In this document: in pieces, positions 17,871 to 25,313 of the stretch | Numbering within the stretch: the stretch's first letter is position 1 | Layout of the letters: each line of letters begins with the position of its first letter | Assembly: GCF_042654585.1 (NCBI RefSeq) | Contig: NZ_JBHSGR010000016.1 | Coordinates: forward strand, 56,961-120,960 | Reading direction: 5' to 3' | Origin: Geodermatophilus arenarius | GTDB taxonomy: Bacteria > Actinomycetota > Actinomycetes > Mycobacteriales > Geodermatophilaceae | DNA length: 64,000 nt | Made by a program: the position numbers and the translations under genes | The notes under the pieces: generated by a model | The model's database searches: none | Seen by the model: the letters and a program-made list of their open reading frames with translations, nothing else | Told to the model about the DNA's origin: nothing

Positions 17871-17890
17871 ACCGGGATTCATATCCCGGT
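17871..17890. promoter_or_regulatory. Palindromic operator between map and the XRE gene
   Basis: ACCGGGAT and ATCCCGGT form a perfect 8-bp inverted repeat with a TCAT spacer. Further CGGGA/TCCCG half-sites lie towards map (about 17851-17867). The repeat sits just upstream of the -10 of the XRE gene, where a bound repressor would cover the -35 region, and also over the probable map promoter. The natural candidate binder is the XRE protein itself. Confidence 0.55.
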
Positions 17891-17892
17891 AT

Positions 17893-17898
17893 TACTAT
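17893..17898 (+). promoter_or_regulatory. -10 element (TACTAT) of the XRE gene, leaderless type
   Basis: TACTAT is a strong TAnnnT -10 and ends 6 nt before the ATG at 17905. There is no Shine-Dalgarno, so the mRNA is predicted to start at the ATG. Confidence 0.6.
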
Positions 17899-17904
17899 CA
17901 CGCC

Positions 17905-18174
17905 ATGGTGCGACCGCCGCTGAGCCCCGAGGAGCGCGAGCGCGGCCGCCGGCTGGGCGCATTGCTGCGGGCCGCGCGGGGCGACCGCTCCCCCGCCGAG
18001 GTCTCCGCCGCCTCCGGGGTGAGCCTCGAGGCGCTGCGGAAGATCGAGTCCGGGCGGGTGCCCACCCCGGCGTTCTTCACCGTCGCCGCCCTGGCCCGGA
18101 CGCTCGACGTCCCGCTCGACCGGCTGGCCGCGGACCTCACCGCGCCGGGCGCCGGGACCGCGCTCTCCGCCTGA
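17905..18174 (+). CDS. Small XRE-family transcriptional regulator
   Basis: 89-aa protein that is little more than one helix-turn-helix: ERERGRRLGALLRAARG, then AEVSAASGVSLEALRKIESG, with PTPAFFTVAALARTLDVPLD following. No sensor domain. It is divergent from map across a perfect palindrome that overlaps its own promoter, so autoregulation and control of map are likely. The signal is unknown. Confidence 0.85.
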   Translation: MVRPPLSPEERERGRRLGALLRAARGDRSPAEVSAASGVSLEALRKIESGRVPTPAFFTVAALARTLDVPLDRLAADLTAPGAGTALSA

Positions 18175-18180
18175 GGGCGT

Positions 18181-18366
18181 TCAGCCGGCGATCGACAGCG
18201 CCCCGGTCGGGCACTGCTGCACGGCGTCCCGCGCGGCGTCCCCGTCGTCCGGCGTCTCCTGCAGCACCCGCACCGCGCCGTCGTCGTCGACCTCGAAGAC
18301 GTCCGGGGCGAGCAGCTCGCACTGCCCCGAGCCCACGCACAGCTCGCGGTCGGCGGTGACCCGCAT
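18181..18366 (-). CDS. Three-cysteine ferredoxin partner of the P450
   Basis: 61-aa electron carrier. Only three cluster cysteines are visible (LCVGSGQC near residues 10 and 16, and QQCPTGAL near residue 55), the pattern of 3Fe-4S or variable-ligand ferredoxins that serve actinobacterial cytochromes P450. Its ATG shares one base with the P450 stop (TGATG), so translation is coupled. No ferredoxin reductase is adjacent. Confidence 0.9.
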   Translation of the reverse strand: MRVTADRELCVGSGQCELLAPDVFEVDDDGAVRVLQETPDDGDAARDAVQQCPTGALSIAG

Positions 18367-19730
18367 CAGCGGGTCCCGCCGAGGCGGGCCGGCAGCCGCT
18401 TGAGGCCGTTGACAAACGAGGACGCCAGCCGGTCGGGCGGGCCGGTGACCTCGAGGTCGGGCAGGTGGTCGAACAGCGCCCGGAAGGTCACCTGCAGCTC
18501 GCGGCGGGCCAGGTGCGCGCCGAGGCAGAAGTGCGGGCCCTTCGAGCCGAACCCGACGTGCGGGTTGGGGTCGCGGCCGACGTCGAAGCGCTGCGGGTCG
18601 GCGAAGACCTCGGGGTCGCGGTTGGCCGCCGCGTAGAACAGCAGGAACTTCTCCCCGGCGGTGAACCGGTGGCCGCCGATCTCGCCGTCCCGGGTGGCGG
18701 TGCGGCGCATCCAGGTGACCGGGCTGACCCAGCGCACGACCTCCTCGACGGCGGTGCGGTCCAGTGACGGGTCGGCGGCCCACCGCGCCCGCTCCTCCGG
18801 CCACTCCGACAGCGCCAGCAGGCCCTGGGAGATGGCGTTGCGGGTGGTCTCGTTGCCGGCCACCAGCAGCAGGATGAAGAACGAGGCGATCTCCTGGTGG
18901 GACAGCCTCTCGCCGTCCACCTCGGTGGTGACCAGCGCGGTGGTGAGGTCGTCCCGGGGCTCGGCGACGCGCTCGGCGGCCAGCCGCTCCATCAGCGCGG
19001 CCATCTCCGCACCGGCGGTGAGGAAGGCGGTCAGCGGGTCGTCGTTCTCGATGAGCTCGGGGTCGCCGCCGGAGAGGATGACGTTCGAGTTGGCCAGCAC
19101 GGCCGCCCGGTCGGCCTCGGGGACGCCCATCATGTCGCAGATGACCCGCAGCGGGATCGGAGCGGCGATGTCGGCGACGACGTCGATGACGCCGTCGTGG
19201 GCCGCAGCCGTCACCCGGGCCCGCGCCAGGACGTCGTCGACGACGGCGCGCACCGAGTCCAGGGTCCGCTCGAGCATCCGCGGCGTGAACGTCTTCGAGA
19301 CGATCCGGCGGATCTTGGCGTGCCGCGGGTCGTCCATGCTGATCAGCGAGCCGTAGAACTCGTGCAGCTCGGCCGGGACGTCCTGCATCGACACCGCGCC
19401 CTGCCCCGAGCAGAACACCGCCGGCTGGGAGCTGATCGCCTCGAGGTCGGCGTAGCGGGTGACGGCGTGGTAACCCGGGCCGGCCGGGATGCCGGGCAGG
19501 TCGGGCTCGGCGAAGAACGCGAAGGGCCGCTCCCGGCGGAGCCGGTCCAGGGCCGCGTGCCGCTCGGCCGGCGGGCGGGTCCACCAGTCCCGGTCGGACA
19601 GGTCGACGTCGCCGAGGTCGACGTCGGTGGGGTCGACGTCGGTGGGGTCGACGTCGGTGGGGTCGACGTCGGTGGGGTCGGCGACCTCCGCACCGGACTC
19701 TGTCTGCGGGATCGGGGCCTCGACGCTCAC
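18366..19730 (-). CDS. Cytochrome P450
   Basis: 454-aa soluble P450. Visible are the I-helix oxygen-binding segment LLLVAGNETTRNAIS, the K-helix EEVVRW with the region around ExxR, and the heme-thiolate loop FGSKGPHFCLGAHLARRE. The AGNETTRN pattern resembles the CYP124/125/142 group of lipid and sterol side-chain hydroxylases, but the substrate is not proven. GTG 19730 is 6 nt after GAGGAGG. The N terminus carries four perfect DPTDV repeats (residues about 18-37) with no known function. It is followed directly by its ferredoxin. Confidence 0.92.
   Translation of the reverse strand: MSVEAPIPQTESGAEVADPTDVDPTDVDPTDVDPTDVDLGDVDLSDRDWWTRPPAERHAALDRLRRERPFAFFAEPDLPGIPAGPGYHAVTRYADLEAISSQPAVFCSGQGAVSMQDVPAELHEFYGSLISMDDPRHAKIRRIVSKTFTPRMLERTLDSVRAVVDDVLARARVTAAAHDGVIDVVADIAAPIPLRVICDMMGVPEADRAAVLANSNVILSGGDPELIENDDPLTAFLTAGAEMAALMERLAAERVAEPRDDLTTALVTTEVDGERLSHQEIASFFILLLVAGNETTRNAISQGLLALSEWPEERARWAADPSLDRTAVEEVVRWVSPVTWMRRTATRDGEIGGHRFTAGEKFLLFYAAANRDPEVFADPQRFDVGRDPNPHVGFGSKGPHFCLGAHLARRELQVTFRALFDHLPDLEVTGPPDRLASSFVNGLKRLPARLGGTR
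19602..19680. repeat. 15-bp in-frame minisatellite in the P450 N terminus
   Basis: Four identical 15-nt units occupy 19617-19676, with degenerate units on the left. They encode DPTDV repeats and keep the frame whatever the copy number. Confidence 0.85.
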
Positions 19731-19835
19731 GGGCGACCTCCTCGTCGAGCGGTCAGCAGTGACCGTCAACCTAGAGAGGACGCCGTGTGACGGGCAACAC
19801 ACCCGCGTACGGGCCCGCGCCCGGCCGCCCGCGGG

Positions 19836-20126
19836 TCAGGCGTCGCCGCGGTCGACCAGGTCGCCGTACTCGGGGTGGCGCTCGATCCAGCCGCGGACGA
19901 ACGAGCAGCGCGGCACCACCGTCTCCCCGCGCGACCGGACGTCGTCCAGGGCCGCCCGGACGAGCCTGCCGCCCAGCCCGGACCCCTCGGCGTCGGGGTC
20001 GATCTCGGTGTGGGTGAAGACCACCCGCGCACCCCGCCGGGAGTACGCGGCCAGCCCCAGGAGGCGGTCGCCGTCGCGGATCTCGTAACGCTCGGACTCG
20101 GGGGCGTCCTGCACGGTCGGCTCCAT
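19836..20126 (-). CDS. GNAT-fold N-acetyltransferase-like protein, YjdJ type
   Basis: A 96-aa short GNAT relative: YEIRDGDRLLGLAAYSRR, VVFTHTEIDPDAEGSGLGG containing the acetyl-CoA loop, and a terminal CSFVRGWIERHPEYGDLV. These match the COG2388 small acetyltransferase-like family, whose substrate is unknown. ATG 20126 is used; an in-frame TTG lies 4 codons upstream. Downstream of the tRNA and its hairpin. Confidence 0.82.
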   Translation of the reverse strand: MEPTVQDAPESERYEIRDGDRLLGLAAYSRRGARVVFTHTEIDPDAEGSGLGGRLVRAALDDVRSRGETVVPRCSFVRGWIERHPEYGDLVDRGDA

Positions 20127-20183
20127 GCCGTTCCGCAACCGGGCCGGCGCCCGCCCTGTTCCCGTCGACCACCCCGGGATGCG

Positions 20184-20219
20184 ACGAGGGCCCCGGAGCG
20201 TCTGCTCCGGGGCCCTCGT
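20184..20219 (-). terminator. Perfect 16-bp hairpin after the tRNA gene
   Basis: Arms 20184-20199 and 20204-20219 with a 4-nt loop, 4 nt past the encoded CCA of the tRNA. It ends tRNA transcription. Confidence 0.75.
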
Positions 20220-20223
20220 GCCG

Positions 20224-20300
20224 TGGTAGCGGGGACAGGATTCGAACCTGTGACCTCTGGGTTATGAGCCCAGCGAGCTACCGAGCTGCTCCACCCCGCG
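20224..20300 (-). tRNA. Initiator tRNA-fMet (CAT), copy 1
   Basis: 77 nt with encoded CCA. The cloverleaf folds as acceptor CGCGGGG/CCCCGCT, D-arm GAGC/GCTC, anticodon arm CTGGG-CTCATAA-CCCAG and T-arm ACAGG/CCTGT with TTCGAAT. The C1-T72 mismatch and three G-C pairs next to the CAT anticodon loop identify it as the initiator and not the elongator. A TACAGT -10 lies upstream. Confidence 0.96.
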
Positions 20301-20312
20301 TCGGTAGGACCC

Positions 20313-20318
20313 ACTGTA
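20313..20318 (-). promoter_or_regulatory. -10 element (TACAGT) of tRNA-fMet copy 1
   Basis: TACAGT on the minus strand ends 12 nt before the mature tRNA 5' end, a normal distance for a short 5' leader. Confidence 0.45.
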
Positions 20319-20425
20319 CACGCCTCCCCGGGCCCGGTGCGGGGGGTGTGGGCAGCGCCACCCGGGTAGGACCGCGGTGCCGGGTGAGCAGCCGCCCGGC
20401 ACCGTTCCGGCCCGGAGGCAGCCCG

Positions 20426-20992
20426 ATGACCGCGAGTACGAGCAACCAGGACGTCGTCGAGATCCTGACCACCGACCACCACGAGGTCCTCGACCTCGTC
20501 GGCCGCATCCCGGCCGCCGATCCCGCCGAGCGGCGGGACATGGCCGACACCGTGATCGCCGAGCTGATGCGGCACTCGGTCGCCGAGGAGATGTTCGTCT
20601 ACCCGGCCATGCGCGAGCACCTGCCCGACGGCGAGGCGGCGGTGCAGGACGACATCCAGGAGCACCAGCAGCTGGTGGAGGTGATGAAGGAGCTCGAGGA
20701 CGTCGACTCCGCCGACCCCCGGTTCCTCGAGACCCTCGGCCGCCTCGAGCAGGTGCTGCGCCACCACGTCACCGACGAGGAGACCGAACAGTTCCCCCAG
20801 CTGCGCGCCCGGTTGAGCCCGGACCAGCTCGTGGAGATCGGCCGGAAGGTGGAGGCGGCGAAGAAGGCCGCGCCCACCCGGCCGCACCCGTCGTCGCCGC
20901 ACAGCGCGCTGTTCCACAAGACCGTGGGACCGGGCGTCGGGATGGTGGACCGGCTCCGCGACGCGCTGACCGGCCGGTCGGACAACACCTGA
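20426..20992 (+). CDS. Hemerythrin-like (HHE) domain protein
   Basis: 188-aa di-iron helical-bundle protein. HHE histidines/glutamates are seen in TTDHHEVLDLVG (residues about 16-20), MRHSVAEEMFVYPAM (about 50-65), QEHQQLVEVM (about 78-88) and LRHHVTDEETEQFPQ (about 112-125). Such proteins sense or bind O2, NO or iron; a Lys/Pro-rich tail follows the bundle. CGGAGG lies 8 nt before ATG 20426. First gene right of tRNA copy 1 and closed by its own strong hairpin. Confidence 0.9.
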   Translation: MTASTSNQDVVEILTTDHHEVLDLVGRIPAADPAERRDMADTVIAELMRHSVAEEMFVYPAMREHLPDGEAAVQDDIQEHQQLVEVMKELEDVDSADPRFLETLGRLEQVLRHHVTDEETEQFPQLRARLSPDQLVEIGRKVEAAKKAAPTRPHPSSPHSALFHKTVGPGVGMVDRLRDALTGRSDNT

Positions 20993-20997
20993 GGCAC

Positions 20998-21032
20998 CGG
21001 GACCCGGTCCTCCGCCGGAGGACCGGGTCCCG
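20998..21032 (+). terminator. Perfect 16-bp hairpin after the hemerythrin gene
   Basis: Arms 20998-21013 and 21017-21032 with a 3-nt loop, starting 5 nt after the stop codon. Confidence 0.8.
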
Positions 21033-21131
21033 CGCGGCGCCGGGGACCTTGTCCGGCGCCGGGCGCGGGAGGACGCTCGACCGCGCGGCGATGCCGCAGG
21101 GGCACCGCCGCCGGTCCGAGAGGGGGGCGGC

Positions 21132-21758
21132 ATGTACGCCCGATCCACCACCATCCGCGCCAACCCCGGTTCGCTCGACGACGCGATCGCGTACGTGCGC
21201 GACGAGGTGTGGCCGGCCCTGCAGGACATGGACGGCTGCGTCGGCCTGTCGATGATGTGCGACCGGGAGTCCGGCCGGTGCATCGCGACGTCGGCGTGGG
21301 AGGACCGGGAGGCGATGCGGGCCAGCGCCCAGCGCGTGCACCCGCTGCGCGAGCACCTGGTGGAGCGCTTCGGGACGGGTGAGGACCCCGAGGTGCAGGA
21401 GTGGGAGATCGCCGTCCTGCACCGGGAGCACACCGCCGCGGACGGCGCCTGCGCGCGGCTCACCTGGAGCCGCGGCGACCCGGCCCGGGTCGACCAGATC
21501 CTCGAGATGTACCGCTCCACCCTGATGCCGCGCCTCCAGGAGCTGCCCGGCTTCTGCAGCATGAGCCTGCTCGTCGACCGGGACAGCGCCCGCGCCGTCG
21601 GCACGGTCGTCTTCGAGGACCGCGCGCACCTCGAGGGGACGCGGGACCAGGCGCGCATGCTCCGGGAACGGGCCGTCGACACCATGGGCATCGACATCCT
21701 CGACGTCGCCGAGATGGACCTCGTCCTCGCCCATCTCCGGGTACCCGAGACCGTCTGA
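21132..21758 (+). CDS. Tandem ABM-type (dimeric alpha-beta barrel) protein
   Basis: 208 aa made of two copies of a ferredoxin-like module related to antibiotic-biosynthesis monooxygenase domains. Module one runs from ARSTTIRANPGSLDDAIAYV through GCVGLSMMCDRESGR (residues about 4-90). Module two runs from CARLTWSRGDPARVDQILE through GFCSMSLLVDRDSARA (about 108-195). The repeated G-C-x-S-M-x-x-D pattern shows internal duplication. No catalytic assignment is possible. It stands alone, ended by a 22-bp hairpin. Confidence 0.75.
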   Translation: MYARSTTIRANPGSLDDAIAYVRDEVWPALQDMDGCVGLSMMCDRESGRCIATSAWEDREAMRASAQRVHPLREHLVERFGTGEDPEVQEWEIAVLHREHTAADGACARLTWSRGDPARVDQILEMYRSTLMPRLQELPGFCSMSLLVDRDSARAVGTVVFEDRAHLEGTRDQARMLRERAVDTMGIDILDVAEMDLVLAHLRVPETV

Positions 21759-21781
21759 CCCCGGGCACCCCGGGGGGGACG

Positions 21782-21828
21782 GAACGGCACCGGCCCCCAC
21801 CGCTGGGCGGTGGGGGCCGGTGCCGTTC
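21782..21828 (+). terminator. Perfect 22-bp hairpin terminator
   Basis: Arms 21782-21803 and 21807-21828 pair without a mismatch around a 3-nt loop. It lies 23 nt after the ABM-type gene. The following 250 bp up to the response-regulator stop hold nothing recognisable. Confidence 0.82.
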
Positions 21829-22081
21829 GGAGTAGCGGGGGGACCGGCCGGACCACCGCTCTCGCTGTAGCGCCTCGGCCGTTCCCGCAGGTCACCAGCA
21901 CCTGCCCACGCAGCTGCACACCCCCGGCGTGGTCCGGCTCCCGACCCGCCGTCCTGGAACGCCGGGACGCGGCGGTGACCACGACACCGCTGGCGGACAG
22001 TGCGATCTCGCCGGTGCGGCGGCACGTCCGCCTGCCTCGCCGCCCCGTCGCGCCGTGTGGCGGTGCGGCTGCGGCCCCCGG

Positions 22082-22711
22082 CTACGGCTGGGCGACTCCG
22101 TGCCGGTAGGCCCATCGGACTGCCTGGGCGCGGTCGCGCGCACCGGTCTTGGCGAAGACCCGGTTGATGTGCGTCTTGACCGTCGCCTCGGAGACCACCA
22201 GCCGCGCTGCGATCTCCGTGTTGGAGAGCCCGCCGGCGATGAGCGCCAGCACCTCGGTCTCCCGGTCGGTGAGCGGGCCGCCGGGACGGCGCTCGCCGGC
22301 GAGGCCCTGCAGCAACCGGGCCTGCACCTGCGGGTCCAGCAGCGCCTGCCCGGCATCGGCAGCGGCGACGGCGCGGGCGATCTCGGCCATCCCGGCGTCC
22401 TTCGTCAGGTAGCCGCGGGCGCCGGCGCGGAGGGCGGCGAGAACGGAGTCGTCGTCGGCGTGCGTGGTGAGCACCACGACCTCGACGTCGGGGTGGTCCC
22501 GGCGGATCCGGCGGGTGGCCTCGACCCCGTCCATCACCGGCATCCGCAGGTCCATCAGGACGACGTCGGGCTGCTGTTCGGCGACCTGGTCGAGCGCCTG
22601 CGCGCCGTGCTCGGCGACGCCGACGAGCTCGAGGTCCTCGACCAGCTCGAGCAGCGCCGTCAGCCCCTCGCGCACCAGGCGCTGGTCGTCGACGACCAGG
22701 ACGCGGATCAC
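22082..22711 (-). CDS. NarL/FixJ-type response regulator
   Basis: 209-aa two-domain regulator. The receiver has DD near residues 8-9 (VLVVDDQRLV), the phosphoacceptor in DVVLMDLRMPVMDG near 53, Thr in VVVLTTHAD and Lys in YLTKDAG. The C-terminal LuxR helix-turn-helix (LTDRETEVLALIAGGLSNTEIAARLVVSE, near 145-173) binds DNA. GTG 22711 overlaps the stop of the upstream histidine kinase by 4 bp. Target genes are not identifiable here; the small membrane genes on the other side are candidates. Confidence 0.95.
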   Translation of the reverse strand: MIRVLVVDDQRLVREGLTALLELVEDLELVGVAEHGAQALDQVAEQQPDVVLMDLRMPVMDGVEATRRIRRDHPDVEVVVLTTHADDDSVLAALRAGARGYLTKDAGMAEIARAVAAADAGQALLDPQVQARLLQGLAGERRPGGPLTDRETEVLALIAGGLSNTEIAARLVVSEATVKTHINRVFAKTGARDRAQAVRWAYRHGVAQP

Positions 22712-23835
22712 GCCGGGACCTCGAGGTGGACGTGGAACCCGCCGTCGACCGGCCCGGCGTGCAGCCGCCCGCCGAGCAGGGCCGCCCGCTCGGCCAGGCC
22801 GGACAGGCCGTGCCCGCCGCCGGTCCCGTGCAGCGCGGCCCGCTCGCGGCCGCCGCCGTCGTGGACCTCGACCACCACGCCGTCGGGCCGCCAGTCCAGC
22901 CGGACGCGCACCGGCGCGCCGGCCGCGTGCTTGCGGGCGTTGGTCAGCGCCTCCTGCACGGTGCGGTAGACGGCGAGGGACGCCTCGGGAGCCAGCGGCA
23001 CCGGTTCGCCGCGGACGTCGAGCGCGCACGGCGTCCCGGTGGCCGCCTGGTGCTGCGCGAGCAGCTCCGCCAGCGCGTCGGGTCCGGGCACGACGCCCCC
23101 TCGCAGCGTGGACACCGCCCGCCGGGCCTCGACCAGCCCGCCGCGCGCCAGCTGGTGCGCGCGGGCCAGGCCGCCGGCCAGCGGGTCGGCCGCGCGCTCG
23201 GCCCGGACGGCGAGGGCCTCCAGCTGCAGGACCAGCGCGGACAGCGTGTGCGCGAGGACGTCGTGCATCTCCCGCGAGATGCGGGTGCGCTCGGCCAGCG
23301 CTGCGGAGGCCTTCTCCGCCTCCCGGCTGCGCTCGAGCTGCACGACCAGCTGATCGGCCCGCGCGCGCTGCTCCTGCTCGCTGCGCAGCAGCAGGCCGAA
23401 CAGGAAGAACAGCGCCGCACCGCCGGTCACCACGGTGATGAAGACCCCGGCGTTCGGCGCCTCCAGCGCCAGCACGACGTCGAAGAGGACCACGCTGACC
23501 GCGGCGACCGTCGCGGCCGTTCGGCGCGGCAGCCGCAGCGGCGCGTAGGCCACGCCCAGGTAGAGCCCGATGCCGCCGGTGCCGGTCGGGTCGCCGTGCC
23601 GGGCGGCGGCCGAGGCCACGGCCATCACCAGCAGCAGCACCACGGTGGTCCGGACCGGCGCGTCGAACCAGAGCAGGAAGACCAGGGCCGCCGCGGCGTA
23701 GACCGCCACCGACAACGTGACGACCAGCGCGTCGCCGGAGGTCCCGAGCCCGACGCTGCTGCCGGCGTTGGCGACCACCACCAGCGCGACGACGGCGAGC
23801 CCCACCGGGAGGACCCACCGCCGCTGCCCGTGCAC
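22708..23835 (-). CDS. NarL-family sensor histidine kinase
   Basis: 375-aa membrane kinase. About five hydrophobic segments occupy residues 8-145. They are followed by a coiled linker (SEQEQRARADQLVVQLERS), a HisKA_3 dimerisation domain with the phospho-histidine in RTRISREMHDVLAHTLS near 202, and a HATPase with TVQEALTNARKHA (N-box) and GGHGLSGLAERAALLGG (G-box). No large extracellular sensor, so it probably senses in or at the membrane. GTG 23835. Coupled to the response regulator and divergent from DUF2568. Confidence 0.94.
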   Translation of the reverse strand: MHGQRRWVLPVGLAVVALVVVANAGSSVGLGTSGDALVVTLSVAVYAAAALVFLLWFDAPVRTTVVLLLVMAVASAAARHGDPTGTGGIGLYLGVAYAPLRLPRRTAATVAAVSVVLFDVVLALEAPNAGVFITVVTGGAALFFLFGLLLRSEQEQRARADQLVVQLERSREAEKASAALAERTRISREMHDVLAHTLSALVLQLEALAVRAERAADPLAGGLARAHQLARGGLVEARRAVSTLRGGVVPGPDALAELLAQHQAATGTPCALDVRGEPVPLAPEASLAVYRTVQEALTNARKHAAGAPVRVRLDWRPDGVVVEVHDGGGRERAALHGTGGGHGLSGLAERAALLGGRLHAGPVDGGFHVHLEVPA

Positions 23836-23921
23836 GGGCGACAGTCTCCACCCACGGGTGGACGCCGGAGACCAACCCGCGCGCCGACGATCCGACGGCC
23901 CGGCGGCGGCACCGTTTCCGC

Positions 23922-24257
23922 ATGCTCACCGCAGCGCAGGACCTCAACCTCGCCGTCCGCTTCGGACTGGAGCTGGGACTGCTGGCCGTCGTCGCCGTCG
24001 CCGCCTGGCGAGGCGCCCGGTCGCCCGCCGCCCGGCTGGCCGCCGTCGTGCTGGTCCCCGGTGCCGTGGCGGTCGGCTGGGTGCTGCTCGTGCACGGCGG
24101 GTCCGTGGCGCAGCCGGTACGGGTGGCCGCCCAGCTGGGCGCCCTCGCCCTCGGCCTCACCGCCCTGCGGCGGCTCGGCGCCCGCCTGCCCGCCACCGCT
24201 GCGGTGGCCGCGCTCGCCGTCGGCAACGCCGCGCTGCTCGCCGTCTGGAACCAGTGA
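23922..24257 (+). CDS. DUF2568 (YrdB-like) small membrane protein
   Basis: 111 aa with four hydrophobic segments (LGLLAVVAVAAW, LAAVVLVPGAVAVGWVLL, AAQLGALALGLTAL, ATAAVAALAVGNAALLAV). The opening DLNLAVRFGLELG is typical of DUF2568. Function unknown. First of a plus-strand run that continues with a second membrane protein 26 nt later, divergent from the two-component system. Confidence 0.75.
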   Translation: MLTAAQDLNLAVRFGLELGLLAVVAVAAWRGARSPAARLAAVVLVPGAVAVGWVLLVHGGSVAQPVRVAAQLGALALGLTALRRLGARLPATAAVAALAVGNAALLAVWNQ

Positions 24258-24283
24258 CCATCCCGTCCCGGAGGAGATCCGCC

Positions 24284-24961
24284 GTGTCCACCACCGTCCC
24301 CGTCGCCGTGCGCTCGCCCAACGCCCCCGCGGTCGCCGCTGCCGCCTACGTGCTGTCCTGGATCGCCGGTCTGCTGCTGGCGCCGGCCGCGCCGGAGCGC
24401 GACGCGCCACCTGCGGAGATCGCCGGCTTCTACGCCGATTCCGGACCGGCCGTCGTGTCGTCCGCGCTGCTCGTGCACGGCACCGCCGGCCTCGCCCTCG
24501 CCGGACTCACGATCGGGCTCGCCCGGGTCACCGGCGTCCGCGGCGGGCTGCGCCGGGCCGTGGTCGGCATCGGCATCACCGCCGCAGCGCTGTCCCTCCT
24601 GCAGTTCGCCCTCGCCGTCACCGCGGTCGTCGGCGAGCACGCCGCCACGACCAGCCGCACGCTGCTGCTCGCCATCGACTTCGTCGACGTGCTCAAGATC
24701 GCCCTGCTCGCCGCCTTCGCCGCGGTCGCGACCACCGCCGCCGCTCGAGCCGGCGCCGCGGCCCGCTGGCTGCAGGTCACCGCGGCCGTCCTGGTTCTGC
24801 TGCTGCTGGTGGGCAGCGCGGCGCTGGTCGGCGTCGACGCCCTGGTGCCGGTGCTCGAGATCTCCCTGCTGCTCCTGCTCGCCTGGGCGGCCGCGGTCGG
24901 CTACCTCGTCGCCCGCTCCGCCCGCTCGCAGACCCGGCCCCAACCGGCCCCCGGCGCCTGA
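24284..24961 (+). CDS. Polytopic membrane protein, unrecognised
   Basis: 225 aa from GTG 24284, 7 nt after GGAGGAG. About six hydrophobic helices are visible, among them AYVLSWIAGLLLA, SALLVHGTAGLALAGLTIGL, VVGIGITAAALSLLQFALAV, DVLKIALLAAFAAVATT, AAVLVLLLLVGSAALVG and ISLLLLLAWAAAVGYLVA. The loop APERDAPPAEIAGFYADSG between helices 1 and 2 resembles DUF4386-like integral membrane proteins, but I do not claim membership. Confidence 0.65.
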   Translation: MSTTVPVAVRSPNAPAVAAAAYVLSWIAGLLLAPAAPERDAPPAEIAGFYADSGPAVVSSALLVHGTAGLALAGLTIGLARVTGVRGGLRRAVVGIGITAAALSLLQFALAVTAVVGEHAATTSRTLLLAIDFVDVLKIALLAAFAAVATTAAARAGAAARWLQVTAAVLVLLLLVGSAALVGVDALVPVLEISLLLLLAWAAAVGYLVARSARSQTRPQPAPGA

Positions 24962-24989
24962 CCTGACCGCGGCACACGAGGAGGACCCC

Positions 24990-25313
24990 ATGAGCCCCGG
25001 GACCCTGATCAACTGCTTCGAGGTCACCCCCGAGCGAGACGAGCGCTTCCTGCAGCCGTGGCGGCAGGCCGACGACCTGCTCCGCAGCAGGGGCGGCTAC
25101 CGCACCACCCGCCTGCACGAGGCGCTCGGACCGCAGGCCCGCTCCCGCCACGTCCACGTGGCCGAGCTCGCCTCGGTCGAGACCTGGCGGTCCGCCGTCG
25201 CCGGCCCCGAGTTCGCCGCGCTCGCCGCCCGGATGGCCGACCTCTCCCCCACTCCCGGCTTCCACACGGTGGAGATCGCCCGCAGCACCGCAGGTCCGGA
25301 GCAGGACCGGTGA
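24990..25313 (+). CDS. ABM-like small protein
   Basis: 107 aa with one dimeric alpha-beta-barrel module: INCFEVTPERDERFLQPWRQ, GYRTTRLHEALGPQ, VHVAELASVETWRSAVAG and FAALAARMADL. This is the usual layout of antibiotic-biosynthesis monooxygenase-type proteins (quinol or heme-related substrates in known members). GAGGA 8 nt upstream of ATG. Its stop overlaps the next gene by 4 bp. Confidence 0.72.
   Translation: MSPGTLINCFEVTPERDERFLQPWRQADDLLRSRGGYRTTRLHEALGPQARSRHVHVAELASVETWRSAVAGPEFAALAARMADLSPTPGFHTVEIARSTAGPEQDR

Noticed and set aside
19617..19676. Possible CRISPR-like repeats in the P450 gene.
   Set aside because: Units are contiguous with no spacers and keep the reading frame; it is a minisatellite.
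23625..24410. Antisense open frames opposite the DUF2568 and membrane genes.
   Set aside because: Low-complexity Arg/Gly composition, no ribosome binding site, and the plus-strand genes show membrane helices and good starts.
22082..25027. A single large minus-strand gene including the response regulator.
   Set aside because: The regulator starts at GTG 22711, overlapping the kinase stop; the upstream extension is antisense to other genes.
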